Positions 17,345 to 28,237 of a stretch of DNA of 64,000 nt are shown piece after piece. Source of the stretch: Mycobacterium sp. PSTR-4-N (lineage in GTDB: Bacteria > Actinomycetota > Actinomycetes > Mycobacteriales > Mycobacteriaceae); NCBI RefSeq assembly GCF_022348085.1, contig NZ_JAKRFN010000010.1:62001-126000 (forward strand), written 5' to 3'. Position 1 is the first letter of the stretch, and the number at the start of each line of letters is the position of its first letter. The position numbers and the translations under genes are program-made. A model generated the notes under the pieces. It was given only the letters and a program-made list of their open reading frames with translations. It did no database searches and had not been told where the DNA came from.

Positions 17345-18099
17345 TATTTTGACCCCTTGTCCGTGCCCGCGAACGCATCCCGATGTTCGTCGGACACGCC
17401 GGCCAGGTTGAGCTCGAAGGTGAAGCCCTGCTCCATCCGGTAGCGCGCGGTGACCGGCTGCACGTCGATGAAGTTCAGCGCTTCCTTGGCCGCACGGATC
17501 ACCCGGGTGTCCTTGGCCGCGATGTCGCGGGCCACCCGCAGGGCGGCCTCGTCGAGATCGGCGCGCGGGACGACCTCGTGCACAGAACCGAAGTGGTGCA
17601 ACGTGTTCGCGTCGACGGTCGCGGCCGTGAAGAAGAGTCGACGCATCATGTGCTGGGGCACGAGACGGGACAGATGCGTCGCAGCGCCGAGAGCGCCACG
17701 TTCGACCTCGGGCAGCCCGAACTTCGCGTCGTCGGAGGCGACGATGACGTCGGCGTTGCCGACGAGCCCGATGCCTCCGCCGACGCAGAAGCCGTTGACC
17801 GCGGCGATCACCGGTACCGCGCACTCGTACACGGCCCGAAACGCCTCGTAGCACCCGCGGTTGGCGTCGATCAATGCGGTGAAGCCCTCGGTGTTCTGCA
17901 TCTCCTTGATGTCGACACCGGCGTTGAAGCCGCGACCCTCGGCCCGCAGGATCACCACATGCGTGCTCTGCTCACGCCCGGCGGCGGTGATCGCGTCGGC
18001 GAGTTCGAACCAGCCCCTCGACGGAATCGCGTTGACGGGTGGGTAGTCGACGGTCACCGAGACGATTCCCGGTTCCACCGTCGCGGTGGTGATCGGCAT
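17344..18099 (-). CDS. echA20: EchA20, crotonase-fold ring-D hydrolase
   Basis: 251 residues of the enoyl-CoA hydratase/isomerase family, with oxyanion-hole segments RGFNAGVDIKEM and NGFCVGGGIGLVGNADV. In M. tuberculosis EchA20 (Rv3550) opens steroid ring D of HIEC-CoA. The ATG at 18099 (MPITTATVEPG) is preferred over an in-frame TTG two codons upstream because AGGAG lies six nucleotides before the ATG. First gene of the echA20-ipdA-ipdB-ipdC operon and divergent from two SDR genes, with a KstR2 operator between. Confidence 0.9.
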   Translation of the reverse strand: MPITTATVEPGIVSVTVDYPPVNAIPSRGWFELADAITAAGREQSTHVVILRAEGRGFNAGVDIKEMQNTEGFTALIDANRGCYEAFRAVYECAVPVIAAVNGFCVGGGIGLVGNADVIVASDDAKFGLPEVERGALGAATHLSRLVPQHMMRRLFFTAATVDANTLHHFGSVHEVVPRADLDEAALRVARDIAAKDTRVIRAAKEALNFIDVQPVTARYRMEQGFTFELNLAGVSDEHRDAFAGTDKGSK

Positions 18100-18123
18100 G
18101 CGCAACTCCTGGGTGGCTACCTA

Positions 18124-18137
18124 AGCAAGCACTTGCT
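18124..18137. promoter_or_regulatory. KstR2 operator
   Basis: AGCAAGCACTTGCT matches the published KstR2 pattern AnCAAGnnCTTGnT at every defined position and is embedded in a longer near-palindrome (about 18121-18140). It sits in the 53-bp gap between divergent echA20 and the SDR gene starting at 18153, so one site can control both operons. Confidence 0.9.
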
Positions 18138-18152
18138 TGGTAGGCTAGCACA

Positions 18153-18935
18153 GTGACCGACGCCCTCGACAGCGCCATCAGCCTCGCCCTCAGTGGCCGC
18201 GTCGTGTTGGTGACCGGCGGTGTCCGCGGCGTCGGGGCGGGCATCAGCACGGTGTTCGCCGAGCAGGGTGCCGTCGTCGTCACCTGCGCCCGCCGCGCCG
18301 TCGACGGGTCACCGTTCGAGTTCCGCGCCTGCGACATCCGCGACGACGATGCGGTGGCAGGGTTGATCGCGGGAATCGCCGCCGATCACGGACGGCTCGA
18401 TGTCGTGGTCAACAACGCCGGCGGATCGCCGTATGTGCCCGCCGCCGAAGCCTCGGCGAACTTCAGTCGCAAGATCGTGGAGCTGAACCTGCTCGGCGCT
18501 CTGTCGGTGGCCAACCATGCGAACACCGTGATGCAACAGCAGGATTCGGGCGGATCGATCATCAACATCTCCAGCGTCAGCGGCCGGCGGCCCACACCTG
18601 GAACCGCGGCCTACGGTGCCGCAAAAGCCGGCATCGAGAGCATCACCAGCACACTCGCGGTCGAGTGGGCCCCGAAGGTCCGGGTGAACTCGGTGGTGGT
18701 CGGCATGGTGGAGACCGAGCAGGCCGACCTCTTCTACGGTGACGCCGATTCGATCGCCGCGATCTCCCGCAATGTGCCTCTGGGCAGACTCGCCCGACCC
18801 AGCGACGTGGGCTGGGCCGCGGCATTCCTCGCCTCACCGGCGGCCTCGTACATCAGCGGGGCATCGCTGGAAGTGCACGGTGGCGGGGAGCCGCCGCACT
18901 ACTTGTCCACCACCACCGCCGACATCAAGAAGTAG
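18153..18935 (+). CDS. Short-chain dehydrogenase, KstR2 regulon (Rv3549c-like)
   Basis: 260-residue SDR with the cofactor loop VTGGVRGVGAG, NNAGGS, the catalytic Ser in INISSVSG and YGAAK. The GTG start at 18153 begins 15 bp beyond the KstR2 operator, so the transcript is probably leaderless or nearly so. It corresponds by position to Rv3549c of M. tuberculosis, whose exact step in steroid degradation I cannot state with confidence. Followed after 14 bp by a second SDR. Confidence 0.82.
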   Translation: MTDALDSAISLALSGRVVLVTGGVRGVGAGISTVFAEQGAVVVTCARRAVDGSPFEFRACDIRDDDAVAGLIAGIAADHGRLDVVVNNAGGSPYVPAAEASANFSRKIVELNLLGALSVANHANTVMQQQDSGGSIINISSVSGRRPTPGTAAYGAAKAGIESITSTLAVEWAPKVRVNSVVVGMVETEQADLFYGDADSIAAISRNVPLGRLARPSDVGWAAAFLASPAASYISGASLEVHGGGEPPHYLSTTTADIKK

Positions 18936-18949
18936 AGGAGACAACGGGA

Positions 18950-19855
18950 ATGGGATTGCTCGACGGCCGCGTGGTCATCGTGACGGGCGCGGGTGGCGGC
19001 ATCGGCCGCGCGCATGCTCTCGCCTTCGCCGCCGAGGGGGCGCGCGTCGTCGTCAACGACATCGGTGTCGGCCTCGACGGGTCGCCGGCCGGGGGTGGCA
19101 GTGCCGCTCAGTCCGTCGTCGATGAAATCACCGCTGCGGGAGGCGAAGCCGTCACCAGCGGCGCCAACGTCGCCGACTGGGCTCAGGCCGAGGGGCTGAT
19201 CCAGACCGCCGTCGATGCCTTCGGCGGACTCGACGTGGTGGTGAACAACGCCGGAATCGTGCGCGACCGCATGTTCGCCAACACCAGCGAAGAAGAGTTC
19301 GACGCCGTCACCGCGGTGCATCTGAAAGGCCACTTCGCCACGATGAAGCATGCGGCCGCGTACTGGCGCGCCAAGTCCAAGGCGGGCGAATCCGTCGACG
19401 CCCGCATCATCAACACGAGCTCGGGGGCGGGTCTGCAGGGCAGCGTCGGACAGGCGAATTACAGCGCGGCCAAAGCCGGGATCGCGGCACTCACGCTCGT
19501 CGCGGCAGCCGAGATGGGGCGCTACGGCGTCTCGGTCAACGCGATCGCGCCGTCGGCACGCACCCGGATGACGGAGACGGTGTTCGCAGACATGATGTCC
19601 ACGCAGGGGCAGGATTTCGACGCGATGGCTCCGGAGAACATCTCGCCCCTGGTCGTGTGGTTGGGCAGTGTGGAATCTCGCGACGTCACCGGGAAGATGT
19701 TCGAAGTGGAAGGGGGAAAGATTCGCGTGGCCGAGGGGTGGGCCCACGGACCGGAGATCGACAAGGGCGCGCGCTGGGATCCCGCCGAGCTCGGCCCCGT
19801 GGTCGCGGACCTGCTCGCCAAAGCCCGTCCAGCGGTGCCGGTCTACGGGGCCTGA
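18950..19855 (+). CDS. Short-chain dehydrogenase, KstR2 regulon (Rv3548c-like)
   Basis: 301-residue SDR: VTGAGGGIGRAHALAFA, NNAGIVRDRMF, INTSSGAG and catalytic YSAAK. The C-terminal ~50 residues extend beyond the classical SDR core, as in the 17-beta-HSD4/hydroxyacyl-CoA dehydrogenase type. GAGGAGA lies upstream of the ATG. Probably a (3R)-hydroxyacyl-CoA dehydrogenase of sterol catabolism. It ends one base before the convergent ddn stop; the small palindrome 19849-19863 formed by the two stop codons is likely chance. Confidence 0.8.
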   Translation: MGLLDGRVVIVTGAGGGIGRAHALAFAAEGARVVVNDIGVGLDGSPAGGGSAAQSVVDEITAAGGEAVTSGANVADWAQAEGLIQTAVDAFGGLDVVVNNAGIVRDRMFANTSEEEFDAVTAVHLKGHFATMKHAAAYWRAKSKAGESVDARIINTSSGAGLQGSVGQANYSAAKAGIAALTLVAAAEMGRYGVSVNAIAPSARTRMTETVFADMMSTQGQDFDAMAPENISPLVVWLGSVESRDVTGKMFEVEGGKIRVAEGWAHGPEIDKGARWDPAELGPVVADLLAKARPAVPVYGA

Positions 19856-19856
19856 C

Positions 19857-20345
<489 letters not shown>

Positions 20346-20731
20346 CTATCTCGTCAGGAAGGGCCGGATCGAGGCGTTGATGTGGTGGATCTGCGCGCGA
20401 CCCGCCGGGTCGTCGGCCGGGATCAGGAACGTCTCGTCGATGCGGGCGCCGACACTGCGGCCGCCGAGCTTGGGCTTGGTCGAGAGCTCGAACCGCGCGC
20501 GCACCGTGTCGCCGTCGATCGTGAACTCCGGCGTCGACACCTTCTCGATGACGCGATACTGCAGACCCCGATTGAGGCTGCGCCGCAGATGATCTCCCGA
20601 GAACCCGGTCTTCAGCCCGACCTCGACCCGGGTGCACCCGCGCGCGAACGGCACGTCGTCGGCCCGGTGGCTGGCCAATGCACTGATGTACGCCTGCGCC
20701 GCGGCGATCCGCTCGGCGTCCGGGACGGCCA

Positions 20732-20732
<1 letters not shown>
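20346..20732 (-). CDS. Small conserved protein between fadA5 and ddn (possible SnoaL/NTF2-like fold)
   Basis: 128 residues. Alternating beta-type segments such as FARGCTRVEVGLKTGFSGD, VRARFELSTKP and IDETFLIPADDP suggest a cone-shaped NTF2-like fold, but no signature was recognised. The ATG at 20732 overlaps the fadA5 stop by one base, which places it firmly in that operon. A role in sterol side-chain degradation is inferred from the operon only. Confidence 0.6.
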
Positions 20733-21904
<1,172 letters not shown>

Positions 21905-21905
21905 C

Positions 21906-21919
21906 TAGAACACGTTTCA
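21906..21919. promoter_or_regulatory. KstR operator, fadA5 side
   Basis: TAGAACACGTTTCA fits the KstR pattern TnnAACnnGTTnnA exactly. It lies just upstream of the fadA5 start and would block the minus-strand transcript when KstR is bound. Confidence 0.88.
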
Positions 21920-21984
21920 TTACTCTGACAAGCGGCGATGCCACTGTGCCTTTTATCTGCGGTAGAGGCATGTTTTACTGGCAC

Positions 21985-21998
21985 TAGAACACGTTGCA
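21985..21998. promoter_or_regulatory. KstR operator, cyp125 side
   Basis: TAGAACACGTTGCA again fits TnnAACnnGTTnnA. It is 79 bp from the first site and 18 bp upstream of the cyp125 ATG, so the divergent promoters appear to have one operator each. Confidence 0.88.
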
Positions 21999-22016
21999 AT
22001 TGAGGAGCGCTTCCCT

Positions 22017-23279
22017 ATGCCAGGCCCGAACACCTGCCCGATCAGCCCCCACTTCGACTTCCTCGACGCGAGCCTGAATCTCGAGCGTCTGCCGGTGGAG
22101 GAGTTGGCAGAGCTGCGCAAGTCCGAGCCCGTCCACTGGGTCGACATCCCCGGCGGCACCGGCGGCTTCGGGGACAAAGGCTATTGGCTCGTCACCAAGC
22201 ACGCCGACGTCAAAGAGGTGTCCAAGCGCAACGACATCTTCGGCAGCTCGCCCGACGGCGCGATCCCCACCTGGCCGGCGGACATGACCCGCGATGCGAT
22301 CGACCTGCAGAAGGCCGTTCTGCTCAACATGGACGCGCCGCAGCACACCCGGTTGCGCAAGATCATCTCCCGCGGGTTCACGCCGCGGGCGATCGGGCGC
22401 CTCGAGGACGAACTACGGGCCCGCGCACAGAAGATCGCCGAGAGCGCCCGCGCCGAGGGCGCCGGAGACTTCGTCGAGCAGGTGTCCTGCGAACTGCCGC
22501 TGCAGGCGATCGCCGAGCTGCTCGGCGTGCCGCAGGACGACCGCGACAAGATCTTCCGCTGGTCCAACGAGATGACCGCGGGCGAGGATCCGGAGTACGC
22601 GGACGTCGATCCCGCGATGTCGTCGTTCGAGCTGATCACCTATGCGATGAAGATGGCCGAGGAGCGGGCCAAGAACCCGACCGAGGACATCGTGACCAAG
22701 CTGATCCAAGCCGACTTCGACGGGGAGAAGCTCTCCGACGACGAGTTCGGCTTCTTCGTGGTGATGCTGGCGGTGGCCGGCAACGAGACCACCCGCAATT
22801 CGATCACCCACGGCATGATCGCGTTCTCGCAGAATCCCGATCAGTGGGAGCTCTACAAGAAGGAACGTCCGGAGAGCGCGGCCGACGAGATCGTGCGCTG
22901 GGCCACGCCGGTGTCGGCGTTCCAACGCACCGCGCTGGAGGACACCGAGCTGGGCGGAGTGAGCATCAAGAAGGGTGAGCGGGTGGTGATGTCCTACCGT
23001 TCTGCCAACTTCGACGAGGACGTCTTCACCGACCCGGACAAGTTCGACGTCATGCGCAACCCCAACCCGCACGTCGGATTCGGTGGTACGGGCGCCCACT
23101 ACTGCATCGGCGCGAACCTGGCGAAGATGACGATCAACCTGATCTTCAACGCCGTCGCCGACCACATGCCGGATCTCAAGCCGATCGGCGAACCCGAACG
23201 GTTAAAGTCGGGCTGGCTCAACGGCATCAAGCACTGGCAGGTGGACTACACCGGGCAGGGCTGTCCGGTCAAGCACTGA
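22017..23279 (+). CDS. cyp125: Steroid C26-monooxygenase CYP125
   Basis: 420-residue cytochrome P450. The heme-ligand Cys363 is in FGGTGAHYCIGANLAK, the I-helix oxygen-activation motif is AGNETTR and an ExxR pair is present near 280. CYP125 hydroxylates and oxidises the terminal carbon (C26/27) of cholesterol and cholestenone, starting side-chain degradation. GAGGAG lies upstream of the ATG. It leads the operon chsE1-chsE2-chsH2-chsH1-ltp2 and is preceded by a KstR site. Confidence 0.93.
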   Translation: MPGPNTCPISPHFDFLDASLNLERLPVEELAELRKSEPVHWVDIPGGTGGFGDKGYWLVTKHADVKEVSKRNDIFGSSPDGAIPTWPADMTRDAIDLQKAVLLNMDAPQHTRLRKIISRGFTPRAIGRLEDELRARAQKIAESARAEGAGDFVEQVSCELPLQAIAELLGVPQDDRDKIFRWSNEMTAGEDPEYADVDPAMSSFELITYAMKMAEERAKNPTEDIVTKLIQADFDGEKLSDDEFGFFVVMLAVAGNETTRNSITHGMIAFSQNPDQWELYKKERPESAADEIVRWATPVSAFQRTALEDTELGGVSIKKGERVVMSYRSANFDEDVFTDPDKFDVMRNPNPHVGFGGTGAHYCIGANLAKMTINLIFNAVADHMPDLKPIGEPERLKSGWLNGIKHWQVDYTGQGCPVKH

Positions 23280-23307
23280 CGCAGAAGAAGACTCGAGGAG
23301 GAGTCGG

Positions 23308-24309
23308 GTGGATTTCACTCCAGACGAGGGTCAGCAGGCTGTTGCCGACGTGGTGACGTCCGTGCTGGACCGCGACAACACCTGGGATGCCTTGGTTTCC
23401 GGCGGCGTGCTGGCGCTGGCGGCTCCGGAGCGCCTGGGCGGTGACGGTCTCGGCCTCGCCGAGATCGCGACCGCGCTGACCGAGATCGGCAGGCACGGCA
23501 CCGTGAGCCCGGCGCCGGTGACGCTCGCCGCGGCAGCGGTCCTCCTCGGTATGGCGTCGGCGGAGCAACAGGATCGCTACCTCGCCGGCCTGGCCGGCGG
23601 TTCGGTGCTCACCGTCGCCCTGAACGAACCCGGCGCGTCCCAGCCCGACCGGCCGGCCACCACGTTGGCAGGGGGAGTCCTCAACGGCGCCAAGCTCGCG
23701 GTCGGATTCGCTGCCGATGCCGAATGGATGGTCGTCACCACAGATTCGGGAGTCGTGGTGGTGCGCGGTGACGCCGAGGGTGTCTCGACGACGAAGACGC
23801 CGTCGGCCAGCGGCGCCGACGAGTTCGTGGTGACGTTGCGCGACGTCGCGGTCGCCGACGTCGACGTGCTGGCCGGCGTCGACGCGCACCGGGTGAACCA
23901 GGTGGTGCTGGCCGCTTTCGGCGCGTTCGCGGCGGGACTGGTGGCCGGCGCGCTGCGGTTGACCGCGGATTACGTCGCCACCCGCGAGCAGTTCGGCCGC
24001 CCGCTGTCGACTTTCCAGACCGTGGCGGCTCAGCTGTCCGAGGTGTACATCGCCTCCCGGACGATCTCGCTGGTGTCGACCTCGGCGGCGTGGCTGCTGG
24101 CCCAGGGGCTCGACGCCGATGACGATCTGGCGATCCTCGGCTATTGGCTCACCTCGCAGGCTCCGCAGGCCATGCGGCTGTGCCATCATCTGCACGGCGG
24201 AATGGGTATGGACATCACCTATCCGATGGACCGCTATTTCTCGTCGATCAAAGACCTGACCCGCGCGCTGGGTGGTCCGACGCACCGTCTCGATCTGGTG
24301 GGAGCGTAA
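23308..24309 (+). CDS. chsE1: ChsE1 (FadE28), acyl-CoA dehydrogenase subunit for the C3 side chain
   Basis: 333 residues, shorter than usual acyl-CoA dehydrogenases, matching ChsE1/FadE28, which pairs with ChsE2 in an alpha2beta2 flavoenzyme. The heteromer oxidises the 2'-propanoate side chain of 3-oxo-4-pregnene-20-carboxyl-CoA. The C-terminal HHLHGGMGMDITYPMDRYF is the family motif. The GTG start follows GAGGAGG. The next gene starts directly after its stop. Confidence 0.88.
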   Translation: MDFTPDEGQQAVADVVTSVLDRDNTWDALVSGGVLALAAPERLGGDGLGLAEIATALTEIGRHGTVSPAPVTLAAAAVLLGMASAEQQDRYLAGLAGGSVLTVALNEPGASQPDRPATTLAGGVLNGAKLAVGFAADAEWMVVTTDSGVVVVRGDAEGVSTTKTPSASGADEFVVTLRDVAVADVDVLAGVDAHRVNQVVLAAFGAFAAGLVAGALRLTADYVATREQFGRPLSTFQTVAAQLSEVYIASRTISLVSTSAAWLLAQGLDADDDLAILGYWLTSQAPQAMRLCHHLHGGMGMDITYPMDRYFSSIKDLTRALGGPTHRLDLVGA

Positions 24310-25473
24310 ATGTACATCGAACTGACCCCCGAACAGCGCGCACTGCAAGCCGAACTGCGCCAGTACTTCTCGACGTTGATCACGCCCGACGAGGCCGAGG
24401 CCATGGAGTCGAATCGGCACAACGAGGCCTACCGCGCGGTCATCAAGCGCATGGGTTCGGATGGCAAGCTCGGCATGGGATGGCCCAAGGAGTACGGCGG
24501 TCTGGGTTTCGGCCCCATCGAGCAGCAGATCTTCGTCAACGAGGCCAACCGCGCCGACGTCCCGCTGCCGCTGGTGACGCTGCAGACCGTCGGACCGACG
24601 CTGCAGGTCTACGGCACCGACGAGCAGAAGAAGAAGTTCCTGCCCGGAATCCTCTCCGGGGACATCCATTTCGCGATCGGCTACTCCGAGCCGGACGCCG
24701 GTACCGACCTGGCGTCGCTGCGGACGACCGCTGTCCGGCATGGCGACGAATACATCGTGAACGGGCAGAAGATGTGGACCACGGGTGCTCACGACGCCGA
24801 CTACATCTGGCTGGCGTGCCGCACCGATCCGGAAGCGGCCAAGCACAAGGGCATTTCGATCCTCATCGTCGACACCAAGGATCCCGGCTTCTCCTGGACG
24901 CCGATCATCCTGTCCGACGGGGCACATCACACCAACGCGTCCTATTACAACGACGTCCGGGTGCCGGCCGACATGCTCGTCGGCGAGGAGAACGGCGGGT
25001 GGAAGCTGATCACCACCCAGCTCAACCACGAGCGGGTGGGCCTCGGTCCGGCCGGGCGCATCGCCGGCATCTACGACAGGGTGCACGCGTGGGCGTCGAA
25101 GCCCGGCTCGGATGGCGTCACGCCGGTCGAGCAGCCGGATGTCCGGCGTCTGCTGGCACAGATCAAGACGATCTGGCGGGTCAACGAGCTGTTGAACTGG
25201 CAGGTCGCCGCCTCGGGTGAGACCATCGCCGTCGCCGACGCGGCTGCCACGAAAGTGTTCTCCACCGAGCGGGTTCAGGATGTGGGCCGGCTCGCCGAGG
25301 AAATCGTCGGCGCCTACGGCAATCCCGCGGACCCCGAGACCGGCGAGCTGCTCGATTGGCTGGACAAGATGACCAAGCGCAACCTGGTCATCACCTTCGG
25401 TGGTGGTGTCAACGAGGTGATGCGCGAACAGATCGCGGCGTCGGGTCTGAAGGTGCCGAGGGTGTCCCGGTGA
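24310..25473 (+). CDS. chsE2: ChsE2 (FadE29), acyl-CoA dehydrogenase partner subunit
   Basis: 387 residues, full acyl-CoA dehydrogenase architecture. The FAD-binding middle domain contains IGYSEPDAGTDLASL and MWTTGAHDADYIWL, and the helical C-terminal domain runs from ~225. It forms the active heteromer with ChsE1, whose gene ends on the preceding base. The stop overlaps the chsH2 GTG (GTGA). Confidence 0.9.
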   Translation: MYIELTPEQRALQAELRQYFSTLITPDEAEAMESNRHNEAYRAVIKRMGSDGKLGMGWPKEYGGLGFGPIEQQIFVNEANRADVPLPLVTLQTVGPTLQVYGTDEQKKKFLPGILSGDIHFAIGYSEPDAGTDLASLRTTAVRHGDEYIVNGQKMWTTGAHDADYIWLACRTDPEAAKHKGISILIVDTKDPGFSWTPIILSDGAHHTNASYYNDVRVPADMLVGEENGGWKLITTQLNHERVGLGPAGRIAGIYDRVHAWASKPGSDGVTPVEQPDVRRLLAQIKTIWRVNELLNWQVAASGETIAVADAAATKVFSTERVQDVGRLAEEIVGAYGNPADPETGELLDWLDKMTKRNLVITFGGGVNEVMREQIAASGLKVPRVSR

Positions 25474-26420
25474 GTGATCTGCGCGCCGCGATCGACGAGG
25501 TCACCGCGGCGGGCCGGAGTGAGCCGCGCCGCGGCCCGGATCCGGTGAACCTCCCGATGATCCACCACTGGGTGGACGCGATCGGCGACAAGAATCCGAT
25601 CTACGTCGACGAGGAGGCGGCCAGGGCGGCCGGCCACCCCGGCATCGTCGCCCCACCGGCGATGATCCAGGTCTGGACGATGGGCGGGCTCGGCGAGGGC
25701 CGCTCCGACGACGATCCGCTGTCGAAGATGATGGCGCTCTTCGACGATGCCGGCTTCGTCGGCGTGGTCGCCACCAACTGCGAACAGACCTATCACCGGT
25801 ATCTACGTCCCGGCGAAGAGGTCGAAATCCACGCCGAGATCACCGACGTGGTCGGACCGAAGCAGACCGCGCTGGGCGAGGGTTACTTCATCAACCAGCT
25901 GATCACCTGGGTCACCGGTGACGGTGAGAAGGTCGCGGAGATGAAGTGGCGCATCATGAAATTCGCGCCACGAGTCACGGACGCACCGGCTGTTCCCGAC
26001 GATCTCGACCCCGACAAGCTGATGCGCCCGGCGTCGTCCCGGGACACCAAGTTCTTCTGGGACGGGGTCGCTGCGCACGAGTTGCGCATCCAACGCCGCC
26101 CCGACGGCAGTCTGCAGCATCCGCCGGTGCCCGCCGTATGGGCCGACAAGGACGACCCGGTCGACTACGTCGTCGCCAGCGGCAACGGCACGGTGTACAG
26201 CTACGTCGTCCACCACGCGCCGAAAGTGCCGGGGCGGACGCTGCCGTTCGTGATCGCACTCGTCGAACTGGAGGAGGGCGTCCGCATGCTCGGCGAGCTC
26301 CGCGGCGTCGATCCCGTCGACGTGAAGATCGGAATGCCCGTCAGCGCAACATATCTCGACTTCCCAGACAGTGACATCAGCCCGGCCTGGACCCTGTACG
26401 CATGGGAGCCCCGATCATGA
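25470..26420 (+). CDS. chsH2: ChsH2, MaoC-like hydratase subunit with C-terminal DUF35
   Basis: 316 residues. Residues ~1-160 form a hot-dog (MaoC-like) domain, including the segment AAGHPGIVAPPAMIQVWTM. Residues ~180-316 form a DUF35/OB-fold domain in which the usual zinc-finger cysteines are absent. With ChsH1 it hydrates the side-chain enoyl-CoA, and the DUF35 domain of this family supports the Ltp2 aldolase. The GTG at 25470 overlaps chsE2; longer in-frame starts lie inside chsE2. Confidence 0.88.
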   Translation: MSDLRAAIDEVTAAGRSEPRRGPDPVNLPMIHHWVDAIGDKNPIYVDEEAARAAGHPGIVAPPAMIQVWTMGGLGEGRSDDDPLSKMMALFDDAGFVGVVATNCEQTYHRYLRPGEEVEIHAEITDVVGPKQTALGEGYFINQLITWVTGDGEKVAEMKWRIMKFAPRVTDAPAVPDDLDPDKLMRPASSRDTKFFWDGVAAHELRIQRRPDGSLQHPPVPAVWADKDDPVDYVVASGNGTVYSYVVHHAPKVPGRTLPFVIALVELEEGVRMLGELRGVDPVDVKIGMPVSATYLDFPDSDISPAWTLYAWEPRS

Positions 26421-26830
26421 GCGCACCGACCGTACCGTCCGTCGAGGTGGGTACCGCCTTGCCGGAGCTGGCCCTCTACGCCGACCCGACCTTCATCGTG
26501 TCCACCGCCATCGCCACGCGCGACTACCAGGACGTCCACCATGACCGGGACAAGGCCCAGGCCAAGGGATCGAAGGACATCTTCGTCAACATCCTCACCG
26601 ACACCGGTCTGGTGCAGCGCTACCTCACCGACTGGGCCGGCCCCACGGCGATGATCCGGTCGATCTCGCTGCGTCTCGGAGTGCCGTGGTACGCCTACGA
26701 CACGGTCACGTTTCGCGGTGACGTGACCGCCGTCGACGGTGACCTCGTCACGGTCAAGGTGACGGGCAGCAACAGCCTCGGGGATCATGTGATCGCCACG
26801 GCCACACTGACATTGGGCGGTGCCCAGTGA
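26417..26830 (+). CDS. chsH1: ChsH1, MaoC-like hydratase subunit
   Basis: 137-residue hot-dog protein with the hydratase segment ATRDYQDVHHDRDKAQAKG, which carries the D-x4-H dyad expected of R-specific MaoC hydratases. It pairs with ChsH2. The ATG at 26417 overlaps the chsH2 stop (ATGA) and its own stop overlaps the ltp2 GTG, so chsH2-chsH1-ltp2 are co-translated. Confidence 0.9.
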   Translation: MSAPTVPSVEVGTALPELALYADPTFIVSTAIATRDYQDVHHDRDKAQAKGSKDIFVNILTDTGLVQRYLTDWAGPTAMIRSISLRLGVPWYAYDTVTFRGDVTAVDGDLVTVKVTGSNSLGDHVIATATLTLGGAQ

Positions 26831-27993
26831 CGGGCGGGCTGTCGGGCCGGGCTGCTATCGCCGGGATCGGCGCCACCGACTTCTCCAAGAATTCCGGACG
26901 CAGTGAACTGCGTCTGGCGGCCGAAGCTGTGCTCGACGCTCTCGATGACGCGGGGCTCGCACCGTCGGACGTCGACGGCCTCGTGACGTTCACGATGGAC
27001 TCCAATCTCGAAACCGCCGTGGCGCGGGCCACCGGCATCGGAGACCTGAGTTTCTTCAGCCAGATCGGTTACGGGGGTGGGGCGGCGGCAGCGACGGTGC
27101 AGCAGGCCGCGCTCGCCGTTGCCACCGGCGTGGCCGAGGTCGTCGTCGCCTATCGCGCGTTCAACGAGCGCTCGGAGTTCCGCTTCGGCCAGGTGTCGAC
27201 GGGCCTGACGGCCAACGCCGATTCCCGAGGCGTGGAGTACAGCTGGTCCTACCCGCACGGGCTGAGTACGCCGGCCGCGTCAGTCGCCATGATCGCGCAG
27301 CGCTACATGCACGAATACGGCGCCACGAGCCGGGATTTCGGTGTGATCTCGGTGGCCGACCGTAAGCACGCCGCGAACAATCCCAAGGCGCACTTCTACG
27401 GTAAGCCGATCACGATCGAGGATCACCAGAACTCCCGGTGGATCGCCGAGCCGTTGCGCCTGCTGGACTGCTGCCAGGAGACCGACGGCGGTGTCGCGAT
27501 CGTGGTGACCACGCCGGAACGGGCGAAGGATCTCAAGCACCGGCCCGCCGTCATCGAGGCCGCGGCCCAGGGCGCGGGCGCCGATCAGTTCACGATGTAC
27601 TCCTACTACCGCGACGAACTCGGCCTGCCCGAGATGGGGCTGGTGGGTGAGCAACTGTGGGCACAGAGCGGGCTCACCCCACACGACATCCAGACGGCGA
27701 TCCTCTACGACCACTTCACCCCGTACACACTGATCCAGCTGGAGGAGCTCGGCTTCTGCGGCAAGGGTGAGGCCAAGGACTTCATCGCGGATGGCGCCAT
27801 CGAGCTCGGCGGCAGGTTGCCGATCAACACCCACGGCGGGCAGCTGGGAGAGGCCTACATCCACGGCATGAACGGCATTGCCGAGGGTGTACGCCAGCTC
27901 CGCGGGACCTCGGTCAACCAGGTTCCCGACGTCGAACACGTGCTCGTGACAGCGGGCACCGGCGTGCCGACCTCGGGACTGATCCTCGGCTGA
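26827..27993 (+). CDS. ltp2: Ltp2, SCP2-thiolase-type retro-aldolase
   Basis: 388 residues of the thiolase superfamily. The usual N-terminal nucleophilic Cys is replaced by glycine/alanine (IGYGGGAAAATVQQ), as expected for an aldolase rather than a thiolase. The C-terminal NTHGGQLGEAYIHGMNG is typical of the SCP2-like group. Ltp2 cleaves 17-hydroxy-3-oxo-pregnene-20-carboxyl-CoA to androstenedione and propionyl-CoA, with the ChsH2 DUF35 domain. Last gene of the cyp125 operon. Confidence 0.9.
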   Translation: MTGGLSGRAAIAGIGATDFSKNSGRSELRLAAEAVLDALDDAGLAPSDVDGLVTFTMDSNLETAVARATGIGDLSFFSQIGYGGGAAAATVQQAALAVATGVAEVVVAYRAFNERSEFRFGQVSTGLTANADSRGVEYSWSYPHGLSTPAASVAMIAQRYMHEYGATSRDFGVISVADRKHAANNPKAHFYGKPITIEDHQNSRWIAEPLRLLDCCQETDGGVAIVVTTPERAKDLKHRPAVIEAAAQGAGADQFTMYSYYRDELGLPEMGLVGEQLWAQSGLTPHDIQTAILYDHFTPYTLIQLEELGFCGKGEAKDFIADGAIELGGRLPINTHGGQLGEAYIHGMNGIAEGVRQLRGTSVNQVPDVEHVLVTAGTGVPTSGLILG

Positions 27994-28187
27994 CGCACGA
28001 GCGCAGCAAATTCTGACGCCATCAATGGGTGTAACGAGCAGGGCTCCCGTGTGCCTGCTACGACTGGTAGTTGCGGCATCTTCGACAGGAATTTTCCGAA
28101 AGCCGGCATGGCGTAGCCTCAGCAGTCGTACCGACGAGCGAGCCCGTCAACAGGCAAAATAGAGATCGTTTGCTCTGTAGCCAATCC
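27994..28187. other. Intergenic stretch after ltp2
   Basis: No supported gene, RNA or clear terminator hairpin was seen. It marks the boundary between the sterol operon and the accessory regulator/polysaccharide region; together with 28188-28287 it forms a gene-poor stretch whose GC content falls to about 47 percent (28201-28260). Confidence 0.6.
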
Positions 28188-28188
28188 A

Positions 28189-28218
28189 ACCGGTGTTTTC
28201 TCATGCAAATACCGGTGT
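28189..28218. promoter_or_regulatory. Direct repeat ACCGGTGT x2 upstream of the regulator-1 promoter
   Basis: ACCGGTGT at 28189-28196 and 28211-28218, with a 22-bp period (two helical turns). The pair lies 20-50 bp upstream of the predicted -35 at 28238, a typical position for an activator. The binding factor is unknown. Confidence 0.45.
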
Positions 28219-28237
28219 ACCACTCGGAAATTCGCGC

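Noticed and set aside
23269..25086. Long open frame on the minus strand across chsE1 and chsE2, and many similar long antisense frames
   Set aside because: High GC leaves antisense frames open. The translations are Arg/His/Gly-rich without family motifs, while the opposite strand encodes well-conserved enzymes.
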